Assembly (NCBI GenBank): GCA_000697335.1
Contig: JNEM01010796.1
Coordinates: 1-33,647 of the forward strand
From: Conidiobolus incongruus B7586
Taxonomy: Eukaryota > Entomophthoromycota > Entomophthoromycetes > Entomophthorales > Conidiobolaceae
Length of the DNA stretch: 33,647 nucleotides
Direction of reading: 5' to 3'
The notes beneath the pieces were generated by a model that saw nothing but the letters and a program-made list of their open reading frames with translations, searched no databases and was not told where the DNA came from. Every line of letters starts with the position of its first letter. Within the stretch, counting starts at the first letter, position 1. Below, in pieces: positions 11,783 to 21,707 of this stretch. The position numbers and the translations under genes were made by a program.

Positions 11783-12737
11783 GATAATAGACCACCAGCA
11801 TAATAAACATCAGTAACCATAATTAATATTTATATAAATTCTTCATTTAATATATGCAAATAATTTATACTATTTTCAGATATGTGGCAAACCAAACTGT
11901 TAACAAAACTTAATGCATGTGAAATATAATGGTTTAAATTATAAGTATTTTAACGAGTGATATATGATATTATATACATAATAAATACTGATACTAGTTT
12001 TTGATTTATTATATCATGAAGTGTTAATTATATCAAACAATTAATATCAGTTCACTATTTTATTTTATCAATACATATTGAACAAATCTGATATTTTAAC
12101 CATAATTTTACCAATTTAAATATATCATGATATTCCCAATAATACCAAATTAAAATATTTTTCTAGTCTCATTACATTAAGATATTTTAATAAGCATATC
12201 ACCACATCTGTATATCAAGAAAAGTAATTTCAATAAAATATATCTCTTCTGCAAATTATATTTTTAAAAATTTTTTCTTCCAAATGTTTATATTTAATAT
12301 TCTGTTTAATTAATATTTGGTAGAATCATGAATATTAGTACTTGAAAGATTCAAAATCTGATATGCCCGAACTATTTAATAAAATATAATTTGTTTATTA
12401 TCGCTACAGTAATATTTAGATCATGTCTCTTATCGGGGCATCTATTGATAAGTTTGAAGAAGTTATATGTCTTGATTAATTATGATTATATTTTTTACAA
12501 ATATTTTAACATGATATATAAAAATTTATTTATTTTTTAGTTGAACATATTTAAAATGAAAAATGCTATCAATGATATAGAAGTTTTTATTTGATTCTGA
12601 ATGTGTGTTGCTTATCTATGTAAATGATTTAACAATATAAATAATGTGTATAAATATGACAATAGTTAAACTTTCACTAAGTACATATTATTCAAAGAGC
12701 AAATACAATGAATATGCTCGAGTATTAACAAATGAAA
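11783..12737. other. AT-rich spacer between family copies A and B
   Basis: This is the upstream region of copy A and the downstream flank of copy B. No open frame of note is present, and I found no second repeat unit linking the spacers. Confidence 0.45.
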
Positions 12738-13500
12738 TTATTTTGAGGTTAATTCCATATTAAGTTGTTCTCTAAAATGCTCAATGTTATAGCTAGTTAA
12801 TTCATCAAATTAGTATAAACTTAAACCTTGAATTTTGAACAAACTCCAAGTCGGTAGTGAATTCCAGGTTTGATACATTTTCTTAGATATTTTGTGTGAT
12901 CTAAGTGTTGATTTAAACCCAGTATTGTATAACCTATCATCAGATTCCATTTCACAGTTAAAAATCGTTGTGGATTCGCCTATTTTATAGTAACAATAAT
13001 TTTGATTTTGATTTCCCTGTCACTACTAATAGCATGCTTTGAATACCATTTTTTATTATTGATTGAAAAATATTTATGGATATATGACAAGGTACGAGTT
13101 TTTTGGAGATATCAACTAATAACCCTAGTAATTTCTCCTTTCTGCTAATCATAGTTGCTTGCCTTGAATTAAATGTTCTCTGTTTCCTTTTTTATAAATC
13201 TTTATGAAATAATATTTATAGTATTTTGTATAGATTTATTATTGCTGTCACTACCTTCAGTTTTAATTGAGATTATTTATGTTCTTTAATTACCACTCAA
13301 TTGATTATTCCTGCGTTTGGAAACAACTAAGTTGTCACTATTAACTTTTAATTTTTCCTCTATTTCGTTTGACCTAGGGTCTGTAGGAGCATCATTTTCT
13401 CGGATATTCTCTTTGACAAGTTAATTGTAATGGATTAGATTGATTGAGCTGCTCAGCTCTAATCTGATTTAGTGTTTCATTTATGTGACTTAATTTTTTT
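12738..13500 (-). pseudogene. Decayed copy B of the unrecognised gene family
   Basis: On the minus strand the C-terminal half of copy A can be followed in pieces: SRKEKLLGLLVDISK (like SRERLLDALLNII), then KWYSKHA, then YYYKIGES, then SHKISKKMYQTW, and finally LFKIQGLSLY, a stop, and FDELTSYNIEHFREQL (copy A: LLKIGYFSAYWFDEL). The stop replaces the conserved Trp of YWFDEL. The pieces lie in different frames, so there are several frameshifts as well as stops. Weak N-terminal similarity continues to about 13500. The copy is clearly non-functional. The boundary on the 5' side is approximate. Confidence 0.75.
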
Positions 13501-14362
13501 TTTGAAATCTGAATATTTGATTAATTTTAGAAGATACGAAACTACTAACACTAAAAATATCCTTTATACTTACACATTTAACAAATTTATACATATATAA
13601 CTAATTATTTATCGGGAATAATTTCAATCAATATTCATTTCATTCAACATCAATATTCAAAATACTGAATTTTTAATGAAAATATATAAAAATAAATCCT
13701 GACTTTACCTGATGATAAACTCATCAAAATCAGAGCATACAATATTATTTTAATGCATACTATCAAATGATAAATAATCATATCAATATTAAATAGTTTG
13801 TTCTAAAATACTTTGATTTAATAATCATCAATTTTGAAAATTACCTCTTCATTATAAAAGATGAACTTTTACCTGGTTATCACATTTAAGTCAAACATCA
13901 TTTATATGTATCAAATTGACATCACATTTTTGTATCATGTTTTTAAGTAAATTGAACAAAATAATATTATTTTTTATAAGGAAAAATTATCTATATATTT
14001 GTATATTTATGATTATTACATTGATTACAGCAATAAGATAACTAGTAAGATATTGATATATGCTGTTTCAAATTAGATATGAAAAATATATTGTTGAAAT
14101 AGCAACAAAATCATGTATAGGTTTGTGTATTTAATGATTATATAATAATTATATCCTTGTAATACTTTATTTTCCTTTTAAATTCTATATTTGAACTTAA
14201 AATTTTATAGAAAAACCTATTTTTATAGAAATGTTAAATTTTACTTTATCATAAAAACATTCAATATTTTCATATTATGAAGGTAGTATAAATTATTTAG
14301 AAAAATTAAATTTCACATATTTTGATTTATTTTGGCAAATAACTTGAATCCTTATAAAATAA
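13501..14362. other. AT-rich spacer between family copies B and C
   Basis: No coding pattern, RNA gene or repeat with clear ends is visible. It should hold the former promoter of copy B. Confidence 0.4.
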
Positions 14363-15103
14363 TTAACCAAACTGTACAGGCAACTGCTGAATATCATCAT
14401 TATTCAGCTCATCAAGCCAGTATAAGCTAAAATCACCAACTTTTAATAAATTCACCTTTGGTAAAGGATGCCAAATATTATAAACTATTCTTGCTATTTT
14501 GTGGTATCGTTTATATTTGTTTCTAGATTCAAATTTGTTCGACTCTTTATTAAACTGAGAGATACAATTTTTCTTCCAAATGAATTCGCCTATTTTATAC
14601 AACAATAACAGAAGGTTATTTTTGTTATTTCTGTTAGCTTTATTGGTATATACTTGATACCATTGATGCAGTTGTTCTGAATAGTATTGAATACCTGAAT
14701 CCTTATCTTTAATTGATCCCAGTTTGATGAAATTTTTGACCAGTTGATTATTGTCCTTAAAGGTATTTGACAGAACCTTAACTAATCTATCCTTTTTCTG
14801 GAACTTTTATTGACATCTTTTACATAACATGCTACTCTCAGCATTTTCATTCTTGAAATTATTACCTTCCCTTGAATCAATATTGTTTGACTTAGTTTTA
14901 CTAGAATTGATGCAATTGGAAACATTGTGATCAATTATCTTATTGCTAGATTATGAAAATAGGTTATTCAGAAGATTTACAAGAAATGATATATTATTCT
15001 TAATAGATTTTAAAGCTTTGCTAATCTTGTTAAATTGAGAACTTGATGGAATGTTTGATTCTTTAATTAGATCATTTGATTTAAAATCAAAAAATCTGGA
15101 TAT
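14363..15103 (-). pseudogene. Copy C of the unrecognised gene family, main part, split by a transposon
   Basis: From 15103 down to 14363 a single minus-strand frame matches copy A: KKDRLVKVLSNTFK, IKDKDSGIQYY, LHQWYQVY, NNLLLLLYKIGEF, YKRYHKIARIVYNIW, LLKVGDFSLYWLDELNNDD. The frame is broken only by two TAA codons, at 14952-14954 and 14807-14809. Both could come from CAA by C-to-T change. The last 80 codons (14363-14605) stay open from an internal Met. The 5' end stops at the inverted repeat of the Harbinger-type element, and the missing N-terminal piece lies on its far side at 17656-17735. Added together, the two parts give the length expected from copy A (about 130 residues before the K-[DE]-R-L-[LV] block in both). 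Confidence 0.75.
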
Positions 15104-15106
15104 TAT

Positions 15107-15127
15107 AGGCTAACTCAAATTTGTCCT
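15107..15127 (+). repeat. Left terminal inverted repeat of the Harbinger-type element
   Basis: The sequence AGGCTAACTCAAATTTGTCC (plus one T) matches the reverse complement of the right end at 17 of 21 positions. All four differences are transitions (C/T or G/A). Weaker similarity continues inward for some tens of bases (cctgatttt...ttttgaaaa). The outer flank is TAT at 15104-15106. Confidence 0.85.
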
Positions 15128-15520
15128 GATTCCTGATTTTCCTGATTTTTTTGAAAATGTTAAAAATATGCTCAAATATGTCCCAAAAAGAAAATTCAGT
15201 GATGTTTTCTTATAATTAACTTTAAAGTCTTAAAATAATTAATAATCAAGTATTCCTCTTCTCAAACTAAAAAATATAGTATTTATTAAAATCATTTCAC
15301 TAGTTTTATTTTTTTGTTATATTTAACACAAAAGAAACAATAGAGTTCCTTATTACCCTTATTATATTTAACTTTAATAAGAACATAAATGATCCAGCAA
15401 TTTTAAGATTAATATATAAACTAAAAACCTCAAGGTATATATCTCCACACTTGCTATATATATTATACTTGCTATAGTAATTTATATATGGATTTTTTTT
15501 GAAGAAAATAATTTTAAAAA

Positions 15521-16340
15521 ATGGATAAGAGTGCTAAAGGCTAAGTTTTTTTAACTTGCTAATATTTTACAATTATATATGAATTTCATTTCTTTTTATC
15601 AAAAAAACAAGTATCTTTAAAAACTTAATTAACAGTTATACTTTATTAACTAGGTTATAAAAAAATATGTTTAAAAGATATAGCTGAAAAGTATTAAATA
15701 AAAGAAGGAATTGTTATTTTATATATTAAAAAAGTAATATATTCTATTAAACAAAAACTAGAAGATTAAATAGTTTAGCTAGAATATTATTATAATATAA
15801 AAGAATCTTATTTAAAACAACCCCTTTTTAATAATTATATTAGTTATGTAAATGATAGTTATATTATACTTAAAAATCAACTTATATTTTAAATACAATT
15901 ATATTATAATAGAAAAAACACAAATAATCTTTAATATATAGTTGTTATATCATTTTTAAATAAATTTATATATTTTGAGTTTAAAAAACTTAAATTATAT
16001 TATAACTTTAGTATTTTAAAAATATTTAAATTATTTAATAAATTAAATAAATATTTTAAACAAAAAAATATACTCTTATAAATAATAATAAGTAATATAA
16101 TTATTTTATACTTAATTTAATTTATTATTAATAATAAATAAATATATTTAATTTGTGTTTTTTATAGGTTATGTTAATAATAAATTTATAGTTATTTTAT
16201 TTCAAAAAAATTAAATTAAAGTTATTTTTCCCTCTATAAAAAAGAATAAAAGAATTTAATATTATATATAGTAATAGATAACTCATAATAGAAAAAACTT
16301 TTAATATCTAAAAAGCTATCTTTTTTTATTTAAGGTTATT
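15521..16340 (+). pseudogene. DDE_4 (Harbinger) transposase remnant
   Basis: From an ATG at 15521 one reading frame can be followed for about 270 codons. It is interrupted by about twenty TAA/TAG codons, with no TGA and no frameshift that I can see. Recognisable family blocks appear in order. First is a helix-turn-helix part, LKDIAEKY-stop-IKEGIVILYIKKVIYSIKQ. Next is ISYVNDSYIILKN, corresponding to the GxVDGTHI block with the first catalytic Asp. Then come LYYNRKNTNNL (the YfNRK block) and IYFEFKK..YYNFSILK (the second Asp block; Asp now Asn). FNKLNKYF and a late stretch resembling the LPIK..HN end follow. The third acidic residue is not recognisable. Many stops sit where Gln is expected, consistent with CAA/CAG to TAA/TAG. 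Confidence 0.8.
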
Positions 16341-16879
16341 ACTTTATTATATATAAAATGCAAAAGTTTATTAATTTGTTATTATATTAATATATATAAT
16401 TACTTTTCTTTATAACTTTATTTCTTTTAATAAATAAAATTATAATTTAAAAAAAAGAATTAAAAAAGAAACTAGTAAAAATATCAATATTAATGATAAT
16501 AAGTAAAATATAATCAATATATATAATAACTTTATTAAATTAAATAAATCATAAGTAGCAATAATATCATAAATTAATATTTAGTTAATTATTTTAAATA
16601 TATTCTTTTGATTATATTTTATTTAATAATAAAAATTATATGAACTAATTGCTTTTTTTAAAATTCTTTTATATTAATTATAAAAGTTTTTCTATTAAAA
16701 TTTTTTGTTCTTTTAATAGTTATAACTAATATTCTTTTTATAATTATTTTACCTTAATTTACTATCTTAAGATTTTATTTTACTCTTATATACTTTTTTT
16801 AATAACTTTAAAAAAAAGGGAAAATTAAGTACTTTTACTTTTTCATTTATTATTTCTTATATTTTTAAAGCTTTTACTT

Positions 16880-17300
16880 AAAAAAATAATTAAAGATAAG
16901 AGTTATTATTACTTTCTTCTTTATTATTTAAAGTATTTAATTCCTTATAGTAAAATTAATTATATAATGAAAAAGTTATAAAAGCTATATTAAAGGTTTT
17001 AAAAATTAAATCATCTTGTGTTATAATAACATTCACTATTCCAAATAAAAGACCATTTTTACTATATTGTTTACTTGTTAAAACTTATTTAACAATTTTA
17101 AATTTATAAATGAGAATTTTTACATAATTAAATATTTTATTAAGTTTCTTTTTTAACTTTAAATAATCTACTTTTTTTAATATAAGGATAAAGTTACATA
17201 TTTGAAAAGAAGTATTTAACTTGTTAAAACACTAAGATTCATAATTTTCTTCTTACCTTAACTAATTAAGTATAACTTCTATTAAATGTAGTTTAAGGGA
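16880..17300 (-). pseudogene. Myb/SANT-like accessory protein remnant of the Harbinger-type element
   Basis: The minus strand holds a phase-keeping frame with few stops. It reads FNKLNTSFQICNFILILKK, LKKKLNKIFNYVK, then NGLLFGIVNVIITQDDLIFK and LYN-stop-FYYKELNTLNN. This follows the pattern of fungal and plant Myb/SANT-like domains: a K-x-K-x-L helix, a G-I-V-x-V strand, a DD-x-x-[WF] box, then a P-x-x-x-x-[FY]-x-x-K-x-L ending. Such a DNA-binding partner is typical of PIF/Harbinger elements. It converges with the transposase frame. The ends are approximate. Confidence 0.65.
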
Positions 17301-17631
17301 GCTTTTATTATTATTACTAGTATTAATAGTAAATGACATAAGAGAAAAAAAATAAAATAAAGCTTAAAAGTAGTGTTTTTATTAATAAATTTATGTGATA
17401 TTCAATACAAAATAAAAGTTGTTTAATTAATATAAAATAAAGTCACACTGTTGTAAAATGCAATAATATACTTTTAGCTTTATTTTCATAGTTTATAAGA
17501 GAAAATGGGTGGATTTTATGAATTGAAAAAATTAGTAAGCTATTTTTTATAACTAATTTTTTTAATTTTTTTGGCTAAGTAACTAATTTTTTCAAAAACT
17601 AAAATCAGTCAAACTAAAAATTAAAAAAAGT

Positions 17632-17652
17632 AGGATAGATTTGAGTTGGCTT
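17632..17652 (-). repeat. Right terminal inverted repeat of the Harbinger-type element
   Basis: Read on the minus strand this end begins AAGCCAACTCAAATCTATCC, the partner of the left repeat. The outer flank is TAT at 17653-17655, equal to the left flank. TAT is less usual than TAA/TTA for this superfamily, so the exact edge could shift by a base. Confidence 0.85.
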
Positions 17653-17655
17653 TAT

Positions 17656-17735
17656 GATTGAATAGATTTAATGTCAGACAAAAAATTTTCAATTAATTTT
17701 CTTGATCTATTGAAGTTTGATTTAAACATCATCAT
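17656..17735 (-). pseudogene. Separated N-terminal piece of family copy C
   Basis: Directly beyond the right end of the transposon, the minus strand reads from a triple ATG (first at 17735): MMMFKSNFNRSRKLIENFL, then SDIKSIQS. The pattern of Arg/Lys-Ile/Leu-Ile and Leu-Leu/Phe spacing resembles copy A's SRQDYKVIKDQVKNLL. Its length (about 27 codons) is what copy C lacks. The assignment rests on position and length more than on strong identity. Confidence 0.5.
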
Positions 17736-18468
17736 TGATAAACAATTTATATAACTAACAAGTAGATAGAACTTTATTGAGCAAGCAACTACATTCAATT
17801 ACTTAATGGAACTATAATATTTATATAATTTTTTTATTTATTAAATGTAATCCAATATGTATTTTGAATATAAATTTTAAATTTAATCAATTAAAAAACA
17901 GAAATTAAATAAGTTGAATTTCCAAATTCTTTAAACACTATATGTGATATATATTTTTACAATAATAAGTTGAAAAATATAATATTATTAGTTAAAAATT
18001 CTATATATAAATAAAATGATATATTAAAATTTTTCAATTATCTTGATTGATTTGTCAAGTGAATATGGTAAAGTACTTATTAAAAAATTTAGAAATATTG
18101 TCCAATTTATGTAGGGTCTTGTCAAAATCCACAGTCCATTAAAACAATTTAACATTTTGTGTTAAAATAATCTTGATATAATTATATTTCATTCATATGA
18201 TTTCAAGGTTCAATTTATATTATGTTATTTTTAAGTACTCTGATTTTCCCTTCCAATAAATATTCAAAATAGCGTGGTATTAATGGATAGATTTCAAAAA
18301 TTGCCAATAAATTGGGCAAATTGATGACATCGACCCAAATTTTTAATATGATTCAAATTCTTTTTAAATACCCAATTCATTCACAAACTAATTAACTGAT
18401 TTCTTTCCCTAACTCTTTCCAATAAATTAAAAAATTATTAAATAACATAAAATCATAATAATAAAATA
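17736..18468. other. AT-rich intergenic stretch upstream of the pseudouridine gene
   Basis: No gene is seen. The last hundred bases before 18469 should contain the promoter of the next gene. The run taattaactgatttctttcc at about 18389-18408 is the only marked pyrimidine-rich spot. Confidence 0.45.
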
Positions 18469-21106
18469 ATGATTCAACAATTTCTTAAATCTAAAAACCT
18501 AAAAACTTTCACTAAGATTAATTCCCAATGGAATAGAAAGTATTCCAACTTAGTACGTTTGGGTAAAGATGTCCAACAAGCTTTAAAGAATAAGGTACCT
18601 GTTGTCAGTTTGGAGAGTACTATTATTTCTCATGGTAAATATTATCATTTTATAGAGTCTGTCGAATTGTTGATTTGAGATTGATTAGGTATGCCATACC
18701 CTCAAAATGTCGAAACTGCTTTACAGGTTGAAGATATTATAAAGTCTGGAGGTGCTGTACCTGCTACCATTGGTTTAATTAATGGTGAAATTGTAGTCGG
18801 TAATTAATATTTTTGAATTTTAAAAGTAATATATGAAATGATCTAATTCGAAATTAGGCTTATCAAGAGAAGAAATTGAATTAATGGGTAAAGAGGGTCC
18901 TAAAGTGAAAAAAGCTTCTAGAAGAGATTTGGGTAACATTTTGTCACAAGTAATAACTCTATATTTTGTGTTATCAGAGTGTGTATTAATGTTGGATTAG
19001 AAAATTTTGGGAGCTACTACTGTATCCACTACCATGATAGCCTCCCATTTGGCTAATATACCTATTTTTGTTACTGGTGGTATTGGTGGTGTTCATCGTG
19101 GCGCTGAAACAAGTAATTTTATTACCAAAGCGTTATTAATTTATATATTAATTCTTAATTAGCTTTCGATAATAGTGCCGATTTAACGGAATTCGGACGT
19201 ACTCCAGTTGGTGTCGTTTGTTCAGGTGTTAAATCTATTTTAGATATTCCTAAAACTTTAGAATATTTAGTAACATTATTATTGTTCTATTTTCATATTT
19301 CATTAAATATTAATTTAGTTATTTAGGAAACTCAAGGTGTTCCAGTTGTTACCGTTAGCAACAACGATCATTTCCCTGGTTTCTTTGTTAGTGATAGTGG
19401 ATTTAAGGTAAATACACTTTTGAGCCTTTGTGTTATTAAATTTATTAATGCATTATTTTCAGAGCCCTATGAATTTAGAGAAGCCTTTAGATTGTGCTAA
19501 ATTATTGGGTAATTATATTATAACATTAATCGTTTTTAATCAAACATATATTAATTCATAACCTAACTAGATACTTAATTTAAATACCAATTAAACAACG
19601 GTGTTGTATTCGCTGTTCCCATCCCTGAATCTCACGCCACCAACGGTCACTTAATTCAAAGTGCTATTCAACAAGCTCTCGAAGAATGTGAGCGTAATGG
19701 CATCAAGGGTAAACTCGTTACTCCTTATCTCCTCGAAAAGATCAATACCATCACCCAAGGCAAATCTCTCGAATCTAGTAAGTCTAATATACAATTCAAA
19801 TTTAATACAAATATATTTATTATCATTTTAGACATTAGCTTAGTTAAGAACAATGCTAGAATTGGAACTGAAATTGCCGTAGAATTGAGTCAATTAAAAA
19901 ATAGTGGTTTCCATCCTCAATCAAGTAATTAGATAGAGTCAATATTATATTAGAATAATAAATAAAATGATTTAATTTATTTACCCTATATTTTGACTTT
20001 TAATTGACAGTTCCGCTTTGAATGATTATTAACATTGGATTGTTTCAATTAGATTTGGAATTGAAAGGTTCTCTTAATAAGGATAGACCTGTAAGTAATT
20101 TAATTAAAATTGATAGCATTTTCAAAATTAATAACATTGATTAGATGGTCATTGGAGGTATTTGTCTCGATCTCATTTCCAAAAGCCACACTGAAGACAA
20201 ACAAAAATTATTGGAAATTTCGACACCTAGTAAAATTGATTTGACACCTGGTGGTGTTGGCTTCAATATTACTCAAGTTCTTCACCAGCTTAAAACTAAT
20301 CCCTCATTCCATTCAATCGTTGGTAGTGACTTATTCGGCGATTACTTATTAAGTCAATTGAAGAGTAAAAATATCGATCTGAAGAACATTCATAAATTAA
20401 ACCTCGACAATTTGGAAGAACCCACAGTCACTGCAGTTTACAGTGGTTTATACTCCAATAATGGTAATATGGTTGGAGCAGTAGCCGATATGGATGTATT
20501 TAATAAAATTAACATTGACAACATCATCAGCTACATCCAAACCAACCCAAAATCATTTGTTTAGATGGCAATTTGTCTCAATCCATACTCTCAGAAATCA
20601 TTGCTAAGGGAAGAGAAGCAAACAGTTTCATTATTTTTGAACCTACGTCTGTTCCCAAGAGTATTAAAATCCCATCATATCCATCTGTGCATTTAATCAC
20701 TCCCAATAGTTTGGAATTAGTCGAAATGTACCGTCATTACATTGCCAAAGACGATAATTTCAAAATTAACGCATCTCAACTCAAAGATATTGGCGTGATG
20801 GAGGAGTTAGCCATGCACCTATTGGACCACTTCCCCAACATCCTCATCAAGATGGGATCCCAAGGAGTCATGCTCGTGACTCACAACTTCAGCATCTATC
20901 TCAAGCCCGATAAAGAGGTGACCAACCCCGTGAATGTCTCCGGCGCTGGTGATACTTTAGTCGGCACAATTGTTGCCGAACTCTCCAAATTGTCCAATCC
21001 CTTCGACTCTGACGAGCGTTGGTGGCGCTCCAGCCTCAACAAGGGTCAATTTAATGCGAGATTAACTTTGAATTTGAAATTGACAGTTTCTGAACTTATT
21101 CAATAG
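18469..21106 (+). CDS. Bifunctional pseudouridine-5'-phosphate glycosidase / pseudouridine kinase, with one stop and one frameshift
   Basis: The N-terminal part is an indigoidine-synthase-A-like (PsuG) glycosidase: [93 protein letters not shown]. The C-terminal part is a PfkB sugar kinase ([46 protein letters not shown] with the catalytic Asp). Together they convert pseudouridine via its 5'-phosphate to uracil and ribose 5-phosphate. Exons: 18469-18634, 18689-18799, 18858-18949, 19001-19112, 19163-19269, 19327-19407, 19463-19508, 19571-19777, 19832-19924, 20053-20090, 20145-21106. All junctions keep phase, for about 671 residues. Two defects are seen: TAA at 19576-19578 where Gln is expected ([20 protein letters not shown]), and one missing base near 20560 between PKSFV and DGNLSQSIL. 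Either the gene died recently or the read contains errors. The last glycosidase-linker intron (19925-20052) is unusually long at 128 nt. Confidence 0.85.
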
Positions 21107-21707
21107 AACACTAAAATTTTTTAAATATTTTTGAATTAAAAAAACATATCAAAATTATACCAATTTCCAAATCATTTAAATTATTAAAGTACACATAATA
21201 ACAGTCAGAAAGTTATAATAACATGTATAGGATTGTTGAAAATAATTCAAAATTATATCAATTTACTCTAATTTAAGAAAAAATTCCTAACAAGCAACAA
21301 ATCTATAGGAATTCTAAATCAGCATAAATAATATGATTATTCTAATTATTATCAACTTGAATATTATTGAATAAAAAACATTTAATTGATAATGTTCCAA
21401 TAACAAACCCGATATTAACAATATGATCTATTTAATGGTAAATATTTAAACTTTCAAAATTTTTTGATATTCATTTACATTTTGTCTAAAATAGGTATTA
21501 TTGTCAATTTAATTCATTATTTCATAATTAGCTTAAACATTTGGAAATTAATTCATTAATTTGGAAATAATTCCCATAAAACTAATTTTTTATTGTTTGG
21601 GATATTATTCGAATGTCCCTTAATTATTATGTTGGTTTGGATATTAACCTTAATTGGGTTTTAGTCAATAATAACAATAATAACAATAATAATAATAATA
21701 ATATAAA
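21107..21707. other. AT-rich intergenic stretch upstream of SQS1
   Basis: No gene is seen. A run of AAT/AAC trinucleotides (about 21667-21705) ends immediately before the SQS1 start codon and probably forms its 5' leader. Confidence 0.45.

Larger units (their letters stand above)
15107..17652 (+). mobile_element. PIF/Harbinger-type DNA transposon, heavily C-to-T mutated
   Basis: Imperfect terminal inverted repeats (15107-15127 and 17632-17652) and a TAT on each outer flank (15104-15106, 17653-17655) define a 2.55-kb element with a 3-bp target duplication. Inside are two convergent coding remnants: a DDE_4-type transposase on the plus strand and a Myb/SANT-like protein on the minus strand. 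This is the two-gene plan of PIF/Harbinger elements. The DNA is far more A/T-rich than the neighbouring host DNA. The readable frames are full of TAA and TAG but keep their phase, as after repeat-induced point mutation. The element sits inside family copy C and is dead. Confidence 0.85.

Noticed and set aside
15107-17652. Insertion of mitochondrial DNA, because of the extreme A/T content.
   Set aside because: The block has terminal inverted repeats, a 3-bp target duplication and transposase and Myb/SANT-like remnants. No mitochondrial gene is recognisable.
18469-21106. Reassigned genetic code (TAA read as Gln), suggested by the in-frame TAA in the pseudouridine gene.
   Set aside because: Genuine genes here end in TAA (CSL4, VMA12, SQS1, TRF4, MCM4), and the long exons of MCM4, TRF4 and the TRF4-like gene contain no internal TAA or TAG. 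The stop is a local lesion or a read error.
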